Positions 1 through 9,574 are shown, numbered from the stretch's first letter. The stretch is DNA of 19,305 bases from Cryomorphaceae bacterium (GCA_949511925.1 CATEYX010000201.1:1-19305); one strand, 5' to 3'. Translations and numbers: made by a program. Notes: generated from the sequence alone by a model not told the origin.

Positions 1-26
1 AATATATAATTTAATGTCAATAGAAG

Positions 27-56
27 TTTGTAATTCAAATCAATCCTATATTTTTG
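27..56 (+). promoter_or_regulatory. Bacteroidota-type promoter of sucC
   Basis: TTTG at 27-30 and TATTTTTG at 49-56 are separated by 18 bases. This matches the -33 TTTG / -7 TAnnTTTG pattern of the primary sigma factor of Bacteroidota. The -7 box ends 19 bases before the sucC start codon, which leaves a short A-rich leader. No other gene lies between, so this is the likely sucC promoter. Confidence 0.75.
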
Positions 57-75
57 CGGGACTAAAAAACAGATA

Positions 76-1266
76 ATGAATTTACACGAATTTCAAGGAA
101 AAGAATTATTAAATAGCTTCGGAGTAAGAATCCAAAGAGGTATAGTAGCCACTACAGCAGAAGAAGCGGTTACAGCTGCTGAAAAGTTAAATGCAGATAC
201 TGGTACTAGCTGGTGGGTAGTAAAAGCACAAGTGCATGCAGGAGGTAGAGGTAAAGGTGGTGGAGTGAAATTGGCTAAGTCACTTGAGGAAGTAAAGTCA
301 ATTTCTAATGATATTTTGGGAATGCATTTGGTAACTCCTCAAACTTCAGCTGAAGGAAAATTGGTACACCAAGTTCTAATCTGTGAGGATGTTTATTACC
401 CAGGTGAAAGCGAAACCTCTGAGTTTTACATGTCTGTTTTGTTAAACAGATCTACTGGTAGAAATATGATTATGTATTCAACAGAAGGAGGAATGGATAT
501 TGAAGCGGTCGCTGAAGAAACTCCTCACTTAATTTTTCATGAAGAAATAGATCCTAAGGTTGGATTAACAGGTTTTCAATGTCGTAAAATTGCTTTTAAT
601 TTAGGTCTATCTGGTGCTGCATTTAAGGACATGACTAAGTTTGCATATGCATTATATACCGCATATGACAAGACGGATTCTTCTTTATTTGAGATTAATC
701 CTGTATTGAAAACATCTGATAATATGATTATGGCTGTTGATGCAAAGGTTTCTTTAGATGAGAATGCATTATTTAGACATAAAGACTTCCTAGCATTAAG
801 AGACGTAAGAGAAGAAGATGCTACAGAAGTAGAAGCAGGTGAGTATGGTTTGAACTTTGTAAAATTAGATGGTAATGTTGGTTGTATGGTAAATGGAGCA
901 GGATTGGCTATGGCAACTATGGATATTATTAAAATGGCAGGAGGAAGCCCTGCTAACTTTCTAGATGTTGGTGGTACTGCTGATGCTAAAAGAGTTGAGC
1001 AAGCTTTCCGTATAATTTTAAAAGATGATAATGTAAAAGCGTTATTAGTAAATATTTTTGGAGGTATTGTAAGATGTGATAGAGTGGCACAAGGTATTGT
1101 CGATGCTTACAAAAATATAGGAGAGATAAATGTACCTTTAATCGTAAGGTTACAAGGGACAAATGCAGCTGAGGCTAAAAAATTAATTGACGATAGTGGT
1201 TTAAAAGTAGAGTCAGTTATTTTATTACAAGAAGCAGCTGATAAGGTTGCTGAAGTATTAGCTTAA
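76..1266 (+). CDS. sucC: Succinyl-CoA synthetase (ADP-forming) beta subunit
   Basis: This is the beta subunit of the cytoplasmic TCA-cycle enzyme that interconverts succinyl-CoA and succinate with substrate-level phosphorylation of ADP or GDP. Its 396 residues match the family's usual length of about 390. The N-terminal half is an ATP-grasp domain, with the glycine-rich AQVHAGGRGKGGGVK stretch near residues 51-65. The C-terminal half is the CoA-ligase fold, with the phosphate-loop region around NIFGGIVRCDRVAQGIV (about residues 327-343). The start follows a good promoter and begins with the family-typical MNLHEFQGKELL. The alpha subunit gene sucD is not in the window, so the two subunits are either encoded apart or sucD lies to the left. 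A weak hairpin follows the stop. The identification is secure. Confidence 0.96.
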   Translation: MNLHEFQGKELLNSFGVRIQRGIVATTAEEAVTAAEKLNADTGTSWWVVKAQVHAGGRGKGGGVKLAKSLEEVKSISNDILGMHLVTPQTSAEGKLVHQVLICEDVYYPGESETSEFYMSVLLNRSTGRNMIMYSTEGGMDIEAVAEETPHLIFHEEIDPKVGLTGFQCRKIAFNLGLSGAAFKDMTKFAYALYTAYDKTDSSLFEINPVLKTSDNMIMAVDAKVSLDENALFRHKDFLALRDVREEDATEVEAGEYGLNFVKLDGNVGCMVNGAGLAMATMDIIKMAGGSPANFLDVGGTADAKRVEQAFRIILKDDNVKALLVNIFGGIVRCDRVAQGIVDAYKNIGEINVPLIVRLQGTNAAEAKKLIDDSGLKVESVILLQEAADKVAEVLA

Positions 1267-1283
1267 CAGTATGTTTTGATATT

Positions 1284-1313
1284 GAGTAATAAAAGATTCT
1301 TTTTCTATTATTC
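1284..1313. terminator. Possible imperfect hairpin terminator between convergent genes
   Basis: GAGTAATA at 1284-1291 can pair with TATTATTC at 1306-1313. The pairing continues into A-rich and T-rich inner arms with one mismatch and some wobble pairs. The hairpin lies 18 bases after the sucC stop, in the 150-base gap between convergent sucC and the DUF1343 gene. It could stop transcription from the sucC side. The stem has very little GC, so the call is weak. Confidence 0.4.
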
Positions 1314-1416
1314 TTTAACCTTTTTCTTTATGCGTAATTAAGATTTTACTGAAAACTAGTTTATAAATATTTCTATTTGAAGTGCTTATATATTTTGTTA
1401 ATTAAAATATTTAACT

Positions 1417-2559
1417 CTAATATATAAGGTATTTTCTTCTTATCTTTTTAAAATCTTCTAAGCCATCTCTCCAACTTGCTTTAATCTCTTTAGCTGTATT
1501 TCCTGCAATTATTTGACTTTTTAGTATATCATTTCCTGCTAATTTATTAAAAAAGTTATTAAAGAAATCTTCTTTTTCATAACATTGTTTATAAGCCTGA
1601 ATTATCCAATTTAAATTAATATTTGTTAAATAGTTTTCTTGATTACGTAAGTCCGTTCCAAAACACAGTATATTTTCATGTTTAGGGTATTTACTTCCTT
1701 CTCCACTTTTTGGTGTAAAAGAATAGTTGCTCTCTAAATAAGGTGATCCAAAATGCTGGAAAGGATAATTAGTTCCTCTTCCAACACTTATATTTGTGCC
1801 TTCAAATAAGCACAAACTAGGATATAAATTTACCGCCCTAGTGTTTGGTAAATTTGGAGAAGGTTTAATAGGTAATGAATAATTTGTATTTTGAGAATAG
1901 TTTTCCATTTCAATAACTATTAATTCACATTTATTTAAAATCCAATTTTCGCCTAATATCATTTTGGCATATTCACCAATCGTCATGCCATGAACAATTG
2001 GAATAGGGTGCATACCTACAAAAGAGCGGAAATTAGTGTCTAAAATAGGACCATCAACATAATGTCCGTTTGGATTAGGTCTATCTAGTACTAATAATGG
2101 GATATTAAATTTTCCAGCAGCTTCCATTACATAATGTAAAGTAGAAATGTAGGTGTAAAATCGTACACCAACATCTTGTATGTCAAAAACTAGAATATCA
2201 ATTCCCTTTAACTGCTCAGCATTTGGCTTTTTATTTTTTCCGTAGAGTGAGATGATCGGGATTCCTGTTTCTGCATCAATTCTATCTTTAATTTTAGCTC
2301 CTGCATCTGCCTTTCCTCTAAATCCATGTTCTGGAGAAAATACACTAACAATATTAATGCCTAAGCTAAGTAAACTGTCTACTAAATGAGTGTCATTTAT
2401 CATTGAAGTTTGATTACTTATAACTCCGATACTTTTATTTTCTAAATGATTTAAATAGTTATTAGTTCGTTCAGCTGCTAAAACTAATTTTTGGGCTTGT
2501 GCACTAAAAGTGAACAGGACTAAACTAATGCAAATTATTTGTTTTATTTTCGCCATCAT
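1417..2559 (-). CDS. Secreted DUF1343 / NamZ-type exo-beta-N-acetylmuramidase
   Basis: This 380-residue protein belongs to the DUF1343 (YbbC) family. Characterised members (NamZ) release terminal N-acetylmuramic acid from peptidoglycan fragments, so a cell-wall recycling role is likely but inferred. An N-terminal signal peptide is visible: basic MMAKIK, then a hydrophobic stretch, then AQAQ at about residues 20-23. It therefore acts in the periplasm or is exported. Family-typical blocks are GVISNQTS (about 44-51), FSPEHGFRG (about 74-82), DIQDVGVRFYTY (about 126-137), DRPNPNG (about 158-164), and SPNLPNT followed by LYPSLCLFEGTNISVGRGT (about 233-262). The start could be either of two adjacent ATGs (2559 or 2556). 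It faces the permease gene with only one base between start codons, so each gene's promoter must lie inside the other's coding region. Confidence 0.88.
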   Translation of the reverse strand: MMAKIKQIICISLVLFTFSAQAQKLVLAAERTNNYLNHLENKSIGVISNQTSMINDTHLVDSLLSLGINIVSVFSPEHGFRGKADAGAKIKDRIDAETGIPIISLYGKNKKPNAEQLKGIDILVFDIQDVGVRFYTYISTLHYVMEAAGKFNIPLLVLDRPNPNGHYVDGPILDTNFRSFVGMHPIPIVHGMTIGEYAKMILGENWILNKCELIVIEMENYSQNTNYSLPIKPSPNLPNTRAVNLYPSLCLFEGTNISVGRGTNYPFQHFGSPYLESNYSFTPKSGEGSKYPKHENILCFGTDLRNQENYLTNINLNWIIQAYKQCYEKEDFFNNFFNKLAGNDILKSQIIAGNTAKEIKASWRDGLEDFKKIRRKYLIY

Positions 2560-2560
2560 A

Positions 2561-3784
2561 ATGAATATTGAATACTTTATATCTAAACGCTTATTTACTG
2601 CAAAGGAAGAAAATAATTCTTATACTAAACCAATTTTGCGTATCGCAATTTTAGCAATTGCCCTATCAGTAGCGATTATGTTACTTTCAGTTATGGTGGT
2701 AACAGGTTTTAAAAACGATATTTCCGATAAAATTATTGGTTTTGGTTCTCATATAACTATTTCTTCTTTTTCTAATAATCAATCATATGAAACTGAGCCA
2801 ATTAAAATTTCAGATAGCCTTTACTCTGTAGTGATGGAAAATCCTGAAGTAAAACACATTAGTACTTTTGCAACTAAAGCTGGAATAATTAAAACAAATG
2901 ATGAAATTTTAGGTGTGGTTTTAAAAGGAGTATCCTCTAATTATGATTGGACATTTTTTAATAATAATTTAATTGCAGGAAAATGTTTTAATGTGATTGA
3001 TAGCGTAAAAACTAATCAAGTTCTAATTTCTGAAAATTCTGCAAATAGCTTGCGATTAGGTGTGGGAGATGACTTGATTATGTATTTTATCCAAGACCCA
3101 CCAAGAGTAAGAAAATTTGAAGTCTCTGGAATTTACAATACTGCCTTATCTGATTTTGATAAACTTTATGTAATGGGTGATATTAAACATATACAGTCCC
3201 TAAATTCTTGGGAAAATAATTTAGTAGGAGGTGTGGAAATTAGTATAAATGATTTTAATAATTTGGATTTGGTTACTAAAGAGATATATGATAAAATCCC
3301 TTATAATTTAAATGCTCTAAGCATAAAAGAAAAAACACCTCAAATTTTTGATTGGTTGAGTTTACAAGATATAAATGTGCGTGTTATTTTAATATTGATG
3401 TTAATAGTAGGGGGAATAAATATGGTAACAGCACTCTTAATTCTTATATTGGAGCGAACTAAAATGATTGGTTTATTAAAAGCTTTGGGAGCTAATGATT
3501 GGACTGTTCGTAGGGTGTTTTTATATTCATCTTTACATTTAATATTGAAGGGTCTATTTTGGGGAAATTTTATAGCTTTAGGTTTTGCTTTTCTACAAAA
3601 ACAATTTTCAATTATTAGTTTAGATCCTAATATTTATTATATGAATACAGTACCCATAAATTTTGCCTTTACTAATATTATATTATTGAATATTGGGACC
3701 ATTATTATTTGCTATTTAATTCTAATTATACCATCAATTATTATTACTAAAATCACGCCTGTTAAAGCAATTCGTTTTACCTAA
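2561..3784 (+). CDS. FtsX-like ABC transporter permease (LolC/LolE-like)
   Basis: This is a predicted inner-membrane permease of the FtsX/MacB superfamily. LolC/LolE members extract lipoproteins from the inner membrane; other members move small molecules or act in cell-wall control, so the substrate is uncertain. I chose the ATG at 2561 (407 residues) over an upstream ATG at 2510 because the product then starts with the typical MNIEYFISKRLF and does not overlap the DUF1343 gene. The layout fits the family: one membrane segment (about residues 24-48), a large periplasmic domain (about 50-270), then three membrane segments (about 274-298, 325-350 and 370-398). The cytoplasmic loop after segment 2 carries LLKALGAND, the coupling region that contacts the ATPase. 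No ATP-binding subunit is encoded nearby. Confidence 0.85.
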   Translation: MNIEYFISKRLFTAKEENNSYTKPILRIAILAIALSVAIMLLSVMVVTGFKNDISDKIIGFGSHITISSFSNNQSYETEPIKISDSLYSVVMENPEVKHISTFATKAGIIKTNDEILGVVLKGVSSNYDWTFFNNNLIAGKCFNVIDSVKTNQVLISENSANSLRLGVGDDLIMYFIQDPPRVRKFEVSGIYNTALSDFDKLYVMGDIKHIQSLNSWENNLVGGVEISINDFNNLDLVTKEIYDKIPYNLNALSIKEKTPQIFDWLSLQDINVRVILILMLIVGGINMVTALLILILERTKMIGLLKALGANDWTVRRVFLYSSLHLILKGLFWGNFIALGFAFLQKQFSIISLDPNIYYMNTVPINFAFTNIILLNIGTIIICYLILIIPSIIITKITPVKAIRFT

Positions 3785-3790
3785 TTTTAA

Positions 3791-3798
3791 TAAATTTG
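3791..3798 (+). promoter_or_regulatory. -7 promoter element of the cysteine synthase gene
   Basis: TAAATTTG at 3791-3798, followed by CACC, is a perfect TAnnTTTG element 17 bases before the next start codon. A weak -33 candidate, TTCG, lies at 3771-3774 inside the end of the permease gene. The element suggests the enzyme gene has its own promoter despite the 31-base gap to the permease. Confidence 0.6.
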
Positions 3799-3815
3799 CA
3801 CCATAAAATTTATAA

Positions 3816-4790
3816 ATGAAATATTATAATAATATATTAGAAACTATTGGCAATACTCCTCTAGTAAAATTAAATAAAGTTGTTGAAACTGATGCTTTAG
3901 TTTTAGCAAAGGTTGAGACTTTTAACCCAGGAAACTCCATTAAGGATAGAATGGCACTTAAGATGATTGAAGATGCAGAAATAGATGGGAGATTAAAGCC
4001 TGGAGGGACGATTATTGAAGGTACTTCTGGTAACACAGGCATGGGATTGGCATTAGCTGCTATTCAAAAGGGATATAAATGTATTTTTGTTTTGGCGGAT
4101 AAACAATCTAAAGAGAAAATGGATATTTTGCGTGCTGTAGGAGCTGAGGTAGTAGTTTGCCCAACTAATGTTCCACCTGAAAGTGAATTATCTTATTATT
4201 CTGTTGCAAGGCGTTTAACTGAGGAAACACCAAATGCTTGGTATGTGAATCAGTATGATAATCCATCTAATACACAGGCTCATTATGATAGTACTGGTCC
4301 TGAAATTTGGAAACAAACAGCAGGAAAAATTACACATTTAGTTGTTGGTGTTGGTACTGGAGGAACAATTTCTGGTTCTGCAAAATTTTTAAAGGAACAA
4401 AATCCTAATATTAAAATTTGGGGTATTGATACATTCGGTTCAGTATTTAAGAAATATCATGAAACAGGAGAGTTTGATGAAAAGGAGATTTACAGTTACA
4501 TTACAGAAGGAATAGGAGAGGATATTTTACCTAAAAATGTTAATTTTGATATTATTGATCATTTCGAAAAAGTAACAGATAAGGATGGTGCTATTTATAC
4601 TAGAAGAATTGCTCGTGAGGAAGGAATTTTAGTAGGATATTCTGCTGGAAGTGCAGTTGCAGGTATCAATCAAATGAAAGCTAAATTATGTAAGGATGAT
4701 GTAGTTGTGGTTATCTTTCATGATCATGGTACTCGTTATGTTGGAAAGCTATTTAATGATGAGTGGATGAAGGAAATGAAATTTATCTAA
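3816..4790 (+). CDS. PLP-dependent cysteine synthase / cystathionine beta-synthase family enzyme
   Basis: This is a fold-type II pyridoxal-phosphate enzyme of the OASS/CBS family. It probably makes cysteine from O-acetylserine and sulfide, or cystathionine from serine and homocysteine; the sequence alone does not decide. K43 in NPGNSIKDR is the Schiff-base lysine. TSGNTGMG (about residues 70-77) binds the substrate carboxylate. GVGTGGTISG (about 178-187) is the PLP phosphate loop. The length of 324 residues matches a catalytic core without C-terminal CBS domains. The asparagine in PGNS replaces the more usual glycine or threonine. It has its own promoter just upstream and a strong terminator 25 bases after the stop, so it is probably a single-gene unit. 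Confidence 0.88.
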   Translation: MKYYNNILETIGNTPLVKLNKVVETDALVLAKVETFNPGNSIKDRMALKMIEDAEIDGRLKPGGTIIEGTSGNTGMGLALAAIQKGYKCIFVLADKQSKEKMDILRAVGAEVVVCPTNVPPESELSYYSVARRLTEETPNAWYVNQYDNPSNTQAHYDSTGPEIWKQTAGKITHLVVGVGTGGTISGSAKFLKEQNPNIKIWGIDTFGSVFKKYHETGEFDEKEIYSYITEGIGEDILPKNVNFDIIDHFEKVTDKDGAIYTRRIAREEGILVGYSAGSAVAGINQMKAKLCKDDVVVVIFHDHGTRYVGKLFNDEWMKEMKFI

Positions 4791-4814
4791 CAAAACAAAA
4801 CTTACTAACATCTT

Positions 4815-4850
4815 AAAAAGTCAACTCAATTCTAATTGGTTGACTTTTTT
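4815..4850 (+). terminator. Intrinsic terminator after the cysteine synthase gene
   Basis: AAAAAGTCAAC at 4815-4825 pairs with GTTGACTTTTT at 4839-4849 around a 13-base loop and ends in a T run. It lies 25 bases after the upstream stop codon. The symmetrical A and T tracts could let it work in both directions. Confidence 0.8.
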
Positions 4851-4896
4851 GTTTTCCTAAATTTACAAATATTATTCTAAAGCTGTAAAAGACTAT

Positions 4897-7800
4897 ATGT
4901 ATCTAATATTTGACACTGAAACCACAGGTTTACCTCAAAACTGGAAAGCACCATTAACTGATTTTAATAATTGGCCAAGGTGTGTTCAGTTGGCCTGGCA
5001 AGTACATGATGTGGAGGGTAAATTATTGGAAGTTAAAAACTACATTATAAAGCCAGAAAGTTATGATATTCCTTTTAATGCAGAGAAAATACATGGTATC
5101 TCAACTGAGCGTGCCAACAAGCAAGGTATCCCTTTAGATCAAGTATTGTTAGAGTTTGTAAAGGATGTTGAAAAATGTAAGTTTGTTATTGGTCATAATA
5201 TTTCTTTTGATAATAGTATAGTAGGTTGTGAATTATTAAGGAAAGATATGTTAAATATTTTGGCTGATTTTCCTGCATTAGATACAAAAGATGATGCTAC
5301 TAATTTTTGTGCAATTCCAGGTGGAAGAGGTGGTAAATTTAAATGGCCAAAACTAACTGAACTACATGTTAAACTTTTTGGAGATGCATTTGCTGAGGCT
5401 CATAATGCTTCTGCTGATGTAGAAGCAACTGCTAGATGTTTCTTAGAGTTAATTCGTTTGGAAGTTATTCCGTTTTCGAAAGCTGGAATGTCTGCGAATG
5501 AGTTTGATAATTATAAAACTATTAATCCAAGTCCCTTTGATTTAATTGGTTTAAATATTGAGCCTTACAGCTTGGGTGAAAATTCTAATGTTGAAGAGGA
5601 TTTAATTGAAACTTCAAAAAAGGAAAGTGAAACTGAAGTTATTTCAGACTCTCCTTTTTCACATCTTCATGTTCATTCTCAATTTTCTATTTTACAATCT
5701 ACTATTGATATTAAAGCCCTTGTCAACAAAGCTGCAGATATTGGTATGCCAGCAGTTGGACTCACTGATCATACGAACATGTTTGGTGCATATAAGTTTA
5801 TTGATTCTGTGCTTAATCATCCTGTAAATGCTAATTTGAAAGAAGGACAGAAACCTATTTTAAAGGCAGTGTTAGGTTGTGAATTGAATGTCTGTAACAA
5901 TCACAACGATAAAACAGTAAAGGACTATGGCTCACAAGTACCTTTCTTCTGTAAAAATAAGAACGGATTTCATAATTTAGCCAAACTTTCATCCTTAGGG
6001 AATGTTGCGGGTTTCTACTATGTTCCTAGAGTAGATAAGAATTTGATTACTGATTATAAACAGGATTTAATTGCTTTAACAGGTAGTACTTATGGAGCTA
6101 TTCCAAATTTAATTTTGAATGTAGGGGAGGCACAAGCAGAGGAAGAGTTTAAATGGTGGCATACTACATTTGGTGATGATTTTTATGTAGAAATTAATCG
6201 ACATAAATTAGATGAAGAGCAACATGTAAACAAGGTGCTAATTGCTTTTGCTAAAAAATATAATGTCAAAATTATTGCTTCTAACAATGTATATTACTTA
6301 GAAAAGGAAGATGCTAATGCTCATGACATTCTTTTGTGTGTGAAAGATGGAGAGCAACAAGCTACTCCTAAAGGAAGTGGTAGAGGTTTGCGTTACGGCT
6401 TTCCTAATGATGAATTCTATTTCAAATCTTCAAAAGATATGCAGGAACTTTTTGCAGACTTACCTGAAGCTATTGATAATATTACTCACTTAATTAATAA
6501 AATTGAACCCTATACTTTAGCTCGAGAAGTTTTATTGCCGGAATTTGATATTCCAAAGGAATTTGTAGACCCACAAGATAAAGTGGATGGAAAAAAAAGA
6601 GGTGAGAATTCTTATTTAAAATACCTTACTTATCAGGGTGCTAAAGAGCGTTATATTGAAATTACTGATGCAATTAAGGAAAGAATTGATTTTGAACTTC
6701 AAGTAATTGAAAATTCAGGTTATCCAGGGTATTTTCTTATTGTTCAGGATTTTATAAAACAAGCAAGGATTATGGATGTTTCTGTTGGTCCGGGTAGAGG
6801 TTCAGCTGCTGGTTCTGTAGTTGCATATTGTAATACTATTACTAATGTTGATCCTATAAAATATGATTTGCTTTTTGAACGGTTTCTAAATCCTGAACGT
6901 GTATCATTACCTGATATTGATATTGATTTTGATGATGAAGGAAGGGGGAGAATTATTGATTGGGTAGTAAATAAATACGGAAAGGAAAATGTAGCTCAAA
7001 TTATTACTTATGGAACTATGGCTGCAAAGTCCTCTATTCGTGATACCGCTCGAGTATTAGATCTTCCATTATTTGAAGCGGATAGAGCAGCAAAGTTGGT
7101 TCCAGATTTAACTTCATTAAGAAAGATTTTTTCATGGGATGAAAAGACCTTGAAGGAAAAATTAAAAGCTGATCAGTTGACTAACACTAAAGCCTTAATT
7201 GAATTATCTCAGGGAAATGATTTGACAGCTGAAACTATTAATTTAGCTAGAAGATTAGAGGGGAATATTAGGAATACAGGAACACATGCTTGTGGTGTAA
7301 TTATTACTCCTGAACCTTTAATGGGACTCATCCCTATGACAAGAGCTAAGGATTCTGATTTAATGGTAACTCAGTTTGATAATAGTGTTGTGGAGGACGC
7401 TGGGTTGTTGAAAATGGATTTTTTAGGCTTACGTAATCTTACTATTATTAAGGATTGTTTGAAAATTATCAAGAGAATACATTCAGTAGAAATTGATATT
7501 GATGCTATTCCTTTAGATGATTTAGAAACTTTCGAAATATTTCAAAGTGGAGCGACATCTGGTATTTTTCAGTTTTCTTCTGATGGAATGAAGGCACACT
7601 TAAAACAATTAAAGCCAGATAAATTTGACGATTTAATTGCTATGAATGCTTTGTATCGTCCTGGTCCAATGGAGTACATTCCTAATTACATTAAACGTAA
7701 GCATGGGATGGAAGAGATTGAATATGATTTACCTGAAATGGAAGAATTCTTGTCAGGAACTTACGGTATTACAGTCTACCAGGAGCAAGTAATGTTACTT

Positions 7801-9216
7801 TCACAAAAATTAGCTGGTTTTTCTAAGGGAGATGCTGATATGCTAAGAAAGGGAATGGGGAAAAAAATTAAAGCGGTATTGGATAAATTGAAACCTAAGT
7901 TTTTTGCTGGCTGTGAGGAGAATGGCTTTGATATCAATACTGTAGATAAAATATGGACTGATTGGGAAGCTTTTGCTTCTTATGCATTTAATAAGTCTCA
8001 TTCAACTTGTTACGCTCTTATAGCTTATCAAACAGCTTATTTAAAAGCTCATTATCCATCTGAATTAATGGCTTCTTTACTCACAAACCATATGCGAGAT
8101 ATTAAGGATATCACTTATTTTATGGAAGAATGTAAACGAATGGGAGTTCCAGTCTTAGGGCCTGATGTAAATGAGAGTTTTTATAAGTTTGCAGTAAATG
8201 AGAAAGGGGAAATCCGTTTTGGTTTAGGAGCTGTAAAAGGGGTAGGTGAAGGGGCTGTTGAGGCAATTGTTAATGAACGAAATGAAGGAAAATATTCTGC
8301 ATTTGATGATTTTGTGAAGCGTGTAGATTTACGTTCAGCAAATAAAAGAACTCTAGAAAGTATGGTGTGTTCAGGCGGTTTTGATTCATTTGAGTTAAAA
8401 CGTTCACAATATTTTGCTAAGGAAGATAATGGTCAGACTTTTTTAGAGAAAATGATTAAGTTTGGAAACAAAGTCAAAGATAGCGCTAACTCAAACCAAT
8501 TTGATATGTTTGGTGAGAGTGCTGAGGCAACTATTCAGGCTCCTATTCCAAACGAAACACCAATTTGGACAACAATGGAATTACTTTCCAAAGAAAAGGA
8601 TGTTGTTGGAATTTACATTTCTGGTCACCCTTTGGATGATTATAAAGTTGAAATGGCTAATTTCTGTAATGGAAACTTTTCTATGCTTAATGATTTAGAT
8701 AAAATTTATGGTAAAGACTTGCGCTTTGCTGGAGTAGTAACGAAAGTTGAACATAGAGAGACGAAAACAGGAAAGCCTTTTGGAGTTTTGCAAATTGAGG
8801 ATTATCACGATTCATTTAGTTTCTATTTATTTAGTGATGATTATATTAACTTTAAGGCTTACTTAACGACAGGCTGGCTTTTACACCTAAGTGGTAAAGT
8901 TAAAAAGCGTTTCTATAATGATGATTTAGAGTTTAAGATTTCGTCAATTGATTTGCTTTCCGAACTAATTGATAAGGAAGTAAGAGATGTTATATTAAAG
9001 GTTGATGTAAAAGATGTATCAGATCAATTAGTGAGTGATGTAGTGAATATTGTTTCAGAACATAAAGGTAAGCATTCATTAGTTTTTAATGTGGTTGATC
9101 ATCTTAATAAGTATGAAGTAGATTTACTATCTCGAAAAATGAAGGTAAATTTAGATAGAGAATTTTTAGAAAGAATTGGTGAATTAAATCAGTTGAAAGT
9201 AAAGATAAAATCATAA
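4897..9216 (+). CDS. dnaE: DNA polymerase III alpha subunit with fused proofreading exonuclease
   Basis: This is the replicative polymerase subunit, 1439 residues long. An N-terminal DnaQ-like 3'-5' exonuclease (about 1-185) shows DTETTG (D6, E8), HNISFD (H100, D105) and HNASADVEAT (H169, D174), a complete DEDDh set. A linker leads to the PHP domain, which starts at HLHVHSQFS (about residue 255) and includes GLTDH. The polymerase core has GPGRGSAAGS (about 631-640) and PDIDIDFDDEGR (672-683); its aspartates plus D841 in KMDFLG form the catalytic triad by analogy with E. coli. An OB-fold (about 1274-1350) follows near the C-terminus. The epsilon-alpha fusion explains the extra length over the E. 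coli protein and is usual in Bacteroidota. A near-consensus TAAATTTA at 4858-4865 may be its -7 element, directly after the upstream terminator. Confidence 0.96.
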   Translation: MYLIFDTETTGLPQNWKAPLTDFNNWPRCVQLAWQVHDVEGKLLEVKNYIIKPESYDIPFNAEKIHGISTERANKQGIPLDQVLLEFVKDVEKCKFVIGHNISFDNSIVGCELLRKDMLNILADFPALDTKDDATNFCAIPGGRGGKFKWPKLTELHVKLFGDAFAEAHNASADVEATARCFLELIRLEVIPFSKAGMSANEFDNYKTINPSPFDLIGLNIEPYSLGENSNVEEDLIETSKKESETEVISDSPFSHLHVHSQFSILQSTIDIKALVNKAADIGMPAVGLTDHTNMFGAYKFIDSVLNHPVNANLKEGQKPILKAVLGCELNVCNNHNDKTVKDYGSQVPFFCKNKNGFHNLAKLSSLGNVAGFYYVPRVDKNLITDYKQDLIALTGSTYGAIPNLILNVGEAQAEEEFKWWHTTFGDDFYVEINRHKLDEEQHVNKVLIAFAKKYNVKIIASNNVYYLEKEDANAHDILLCVKDGEQQATPKGSGRGLRYGFPNDEFYFKSSKDMQELFADLPEAIDNITHLINKIEPYTLAREVLLPEFDIPKEFVDPQDKVDGKKRGENSYLKYLTYQGAKERYIEITDAIKERIDFELQVIENSGYPGYFLIVQDFIKQARIMDVSVGPGRGSAAGSVVAYCNTITNVDPIKYDLLFERFLNPERVSLPDIDIDFDDEGRGRIIDWVVNKYGKENVAQIITYGTMAAKSSIRDTARVLDLPLFEADRAAKLVPDLTSLRKIFSWDEKTLKEKLKADQLTNTKALIELSQGNDLTAETINLARRLEGNIRNTGTHACGVIITPEPLMGLIPMTRAKDSDLMVTQFDNSVVEDAGLLKMDFLGLRNLTIIKDCLKIIKRIHSVEIDIDAIPLDDLETFEIFQSGATSGIFQFSSDGMKAHLKQLKPDKFDDLIAMNALYRPGPMEYIPNYIKRKHGMEEIEYDLPEMEEFLSGTYGITVYQEQVMLLSQKLAGFSKGDADMLRKGMGKKIKAVLDKLKPKFFAGCEENGFDINTVDKIWTDWEAFASYAFNKSHSTCYALIAYQTAYLKAHYPSELMASLLTNHMRDIKDITYFMEECKRMGVPVLGPDVNESFYKFAVNEKGEIRFGLGAVKGVGEGAVEAIVNERNEGKYSAFDDFVKRVDLRSANKRTLESMVCSGGFDSFELKRSQYFAKEDNGQTFLEKMIKFGNKVKDSANSNQFDMFGESAEATIQAPIPNETPIWTTMELLSKEKDVVGIYISGHPLDDYKVEMANFCNGNFSMLNDLDKIYGKDLRFAGVVTKVEHRETKTGKPFGVLQIEDYHDSFSFYLFSDDYINFKAYLTTGWLLHLSGKVKKRFYNDDLEFKISSIDLLSELIDKEVRDVILKVDVKDVSDQLVSDVVNIVSEHKGKHSLVFNVVDHLNKYEVDLLSRKMKVNLDREFLERIGELNQLKVKIKS

Positions 9217-9225
9217 AATAATTTA

Positions 9226-9233
9226 TAGATTTG
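9226..9233 (+). promoter_or_regulatory. -7 promoter element upstream of thioredoxin
   Basis: TAGATTTG matches TAnnTTTG and lies 23 bases before the thioredoxin start, in the 40-base gap after dnaE. No TTTG is found at the right distance upstream, so the promoter may be weak or co-transcription with dnaE may occur. Confidence 0.45.
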
Positions 9234-9256
9234 TAACCTAAATAAAAATAAAAAAA

Positions 9257-9574
9257 ATGGCATTAGAATTCACAGACGCAAATTTTAAAGAACTAGTATT
9301 AGATTCAGATAAGCCTGTATTGGTTGATTTTTGGGCAACTTGGTGTGGCCCATGTAGAGCAATTGCTCCTGTTATAGATGAGTTACATACTGAAATGGAT
9401 GGTAAAGCATTAATAGGAAAGGTTAACGTTGATGAAAATTCTGATACTCCTGTAACTTATGGGGTAAGGAACATTCCAACGTTATTAGTTTTTAAAAATG
9501 GAGAAGTAGTTGACAAAGTAGTAGGCAATCAGCCTAAATCAAAATTAGTTGAGATTTTAGAGTCTCATATGTAG
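9257..9574 (+). CDS. trxA: Thioredoxin
   Basis: This small cytoplasmic protein disulfide reductase has 105 residues, the normal thioredoxin length. The active site is WCGPC, with C30 and C33, inside FWATWCGPCRAIAPVIDEL. The buried aspartate is D24, and P74 in NIPTLLVFKNGE is the conserved cis-proline. No signal peptide is present, so it works in the cytoplasm, where thioredoxin reductase reduces it. The start codon sits after an A-rich leader typical of Bacteroidota. A short perfect hairpin follows the stop, separating it from the DUF58 gene. The call is secure; whether it is the main thioredoxin of the cell cannot be told. Confidence 0.95.
   Translation: MALEFTDANFKELVLDSDKPVLVDFWATWCGPCRAIAPVIDELHTEMDGKALIGKVNVDENSDTPVTYGVRNIPTLLVFKNGEVVDKVVGNQPKSKLVEILESHM

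Noticed and set aside
2510..2560. Earlier ATG for the permease
   Set aside because: It overlaps the signal-peptide codons of the divergent DUF1343 gene; the downstream ATG gives the family-typical N-terminus.
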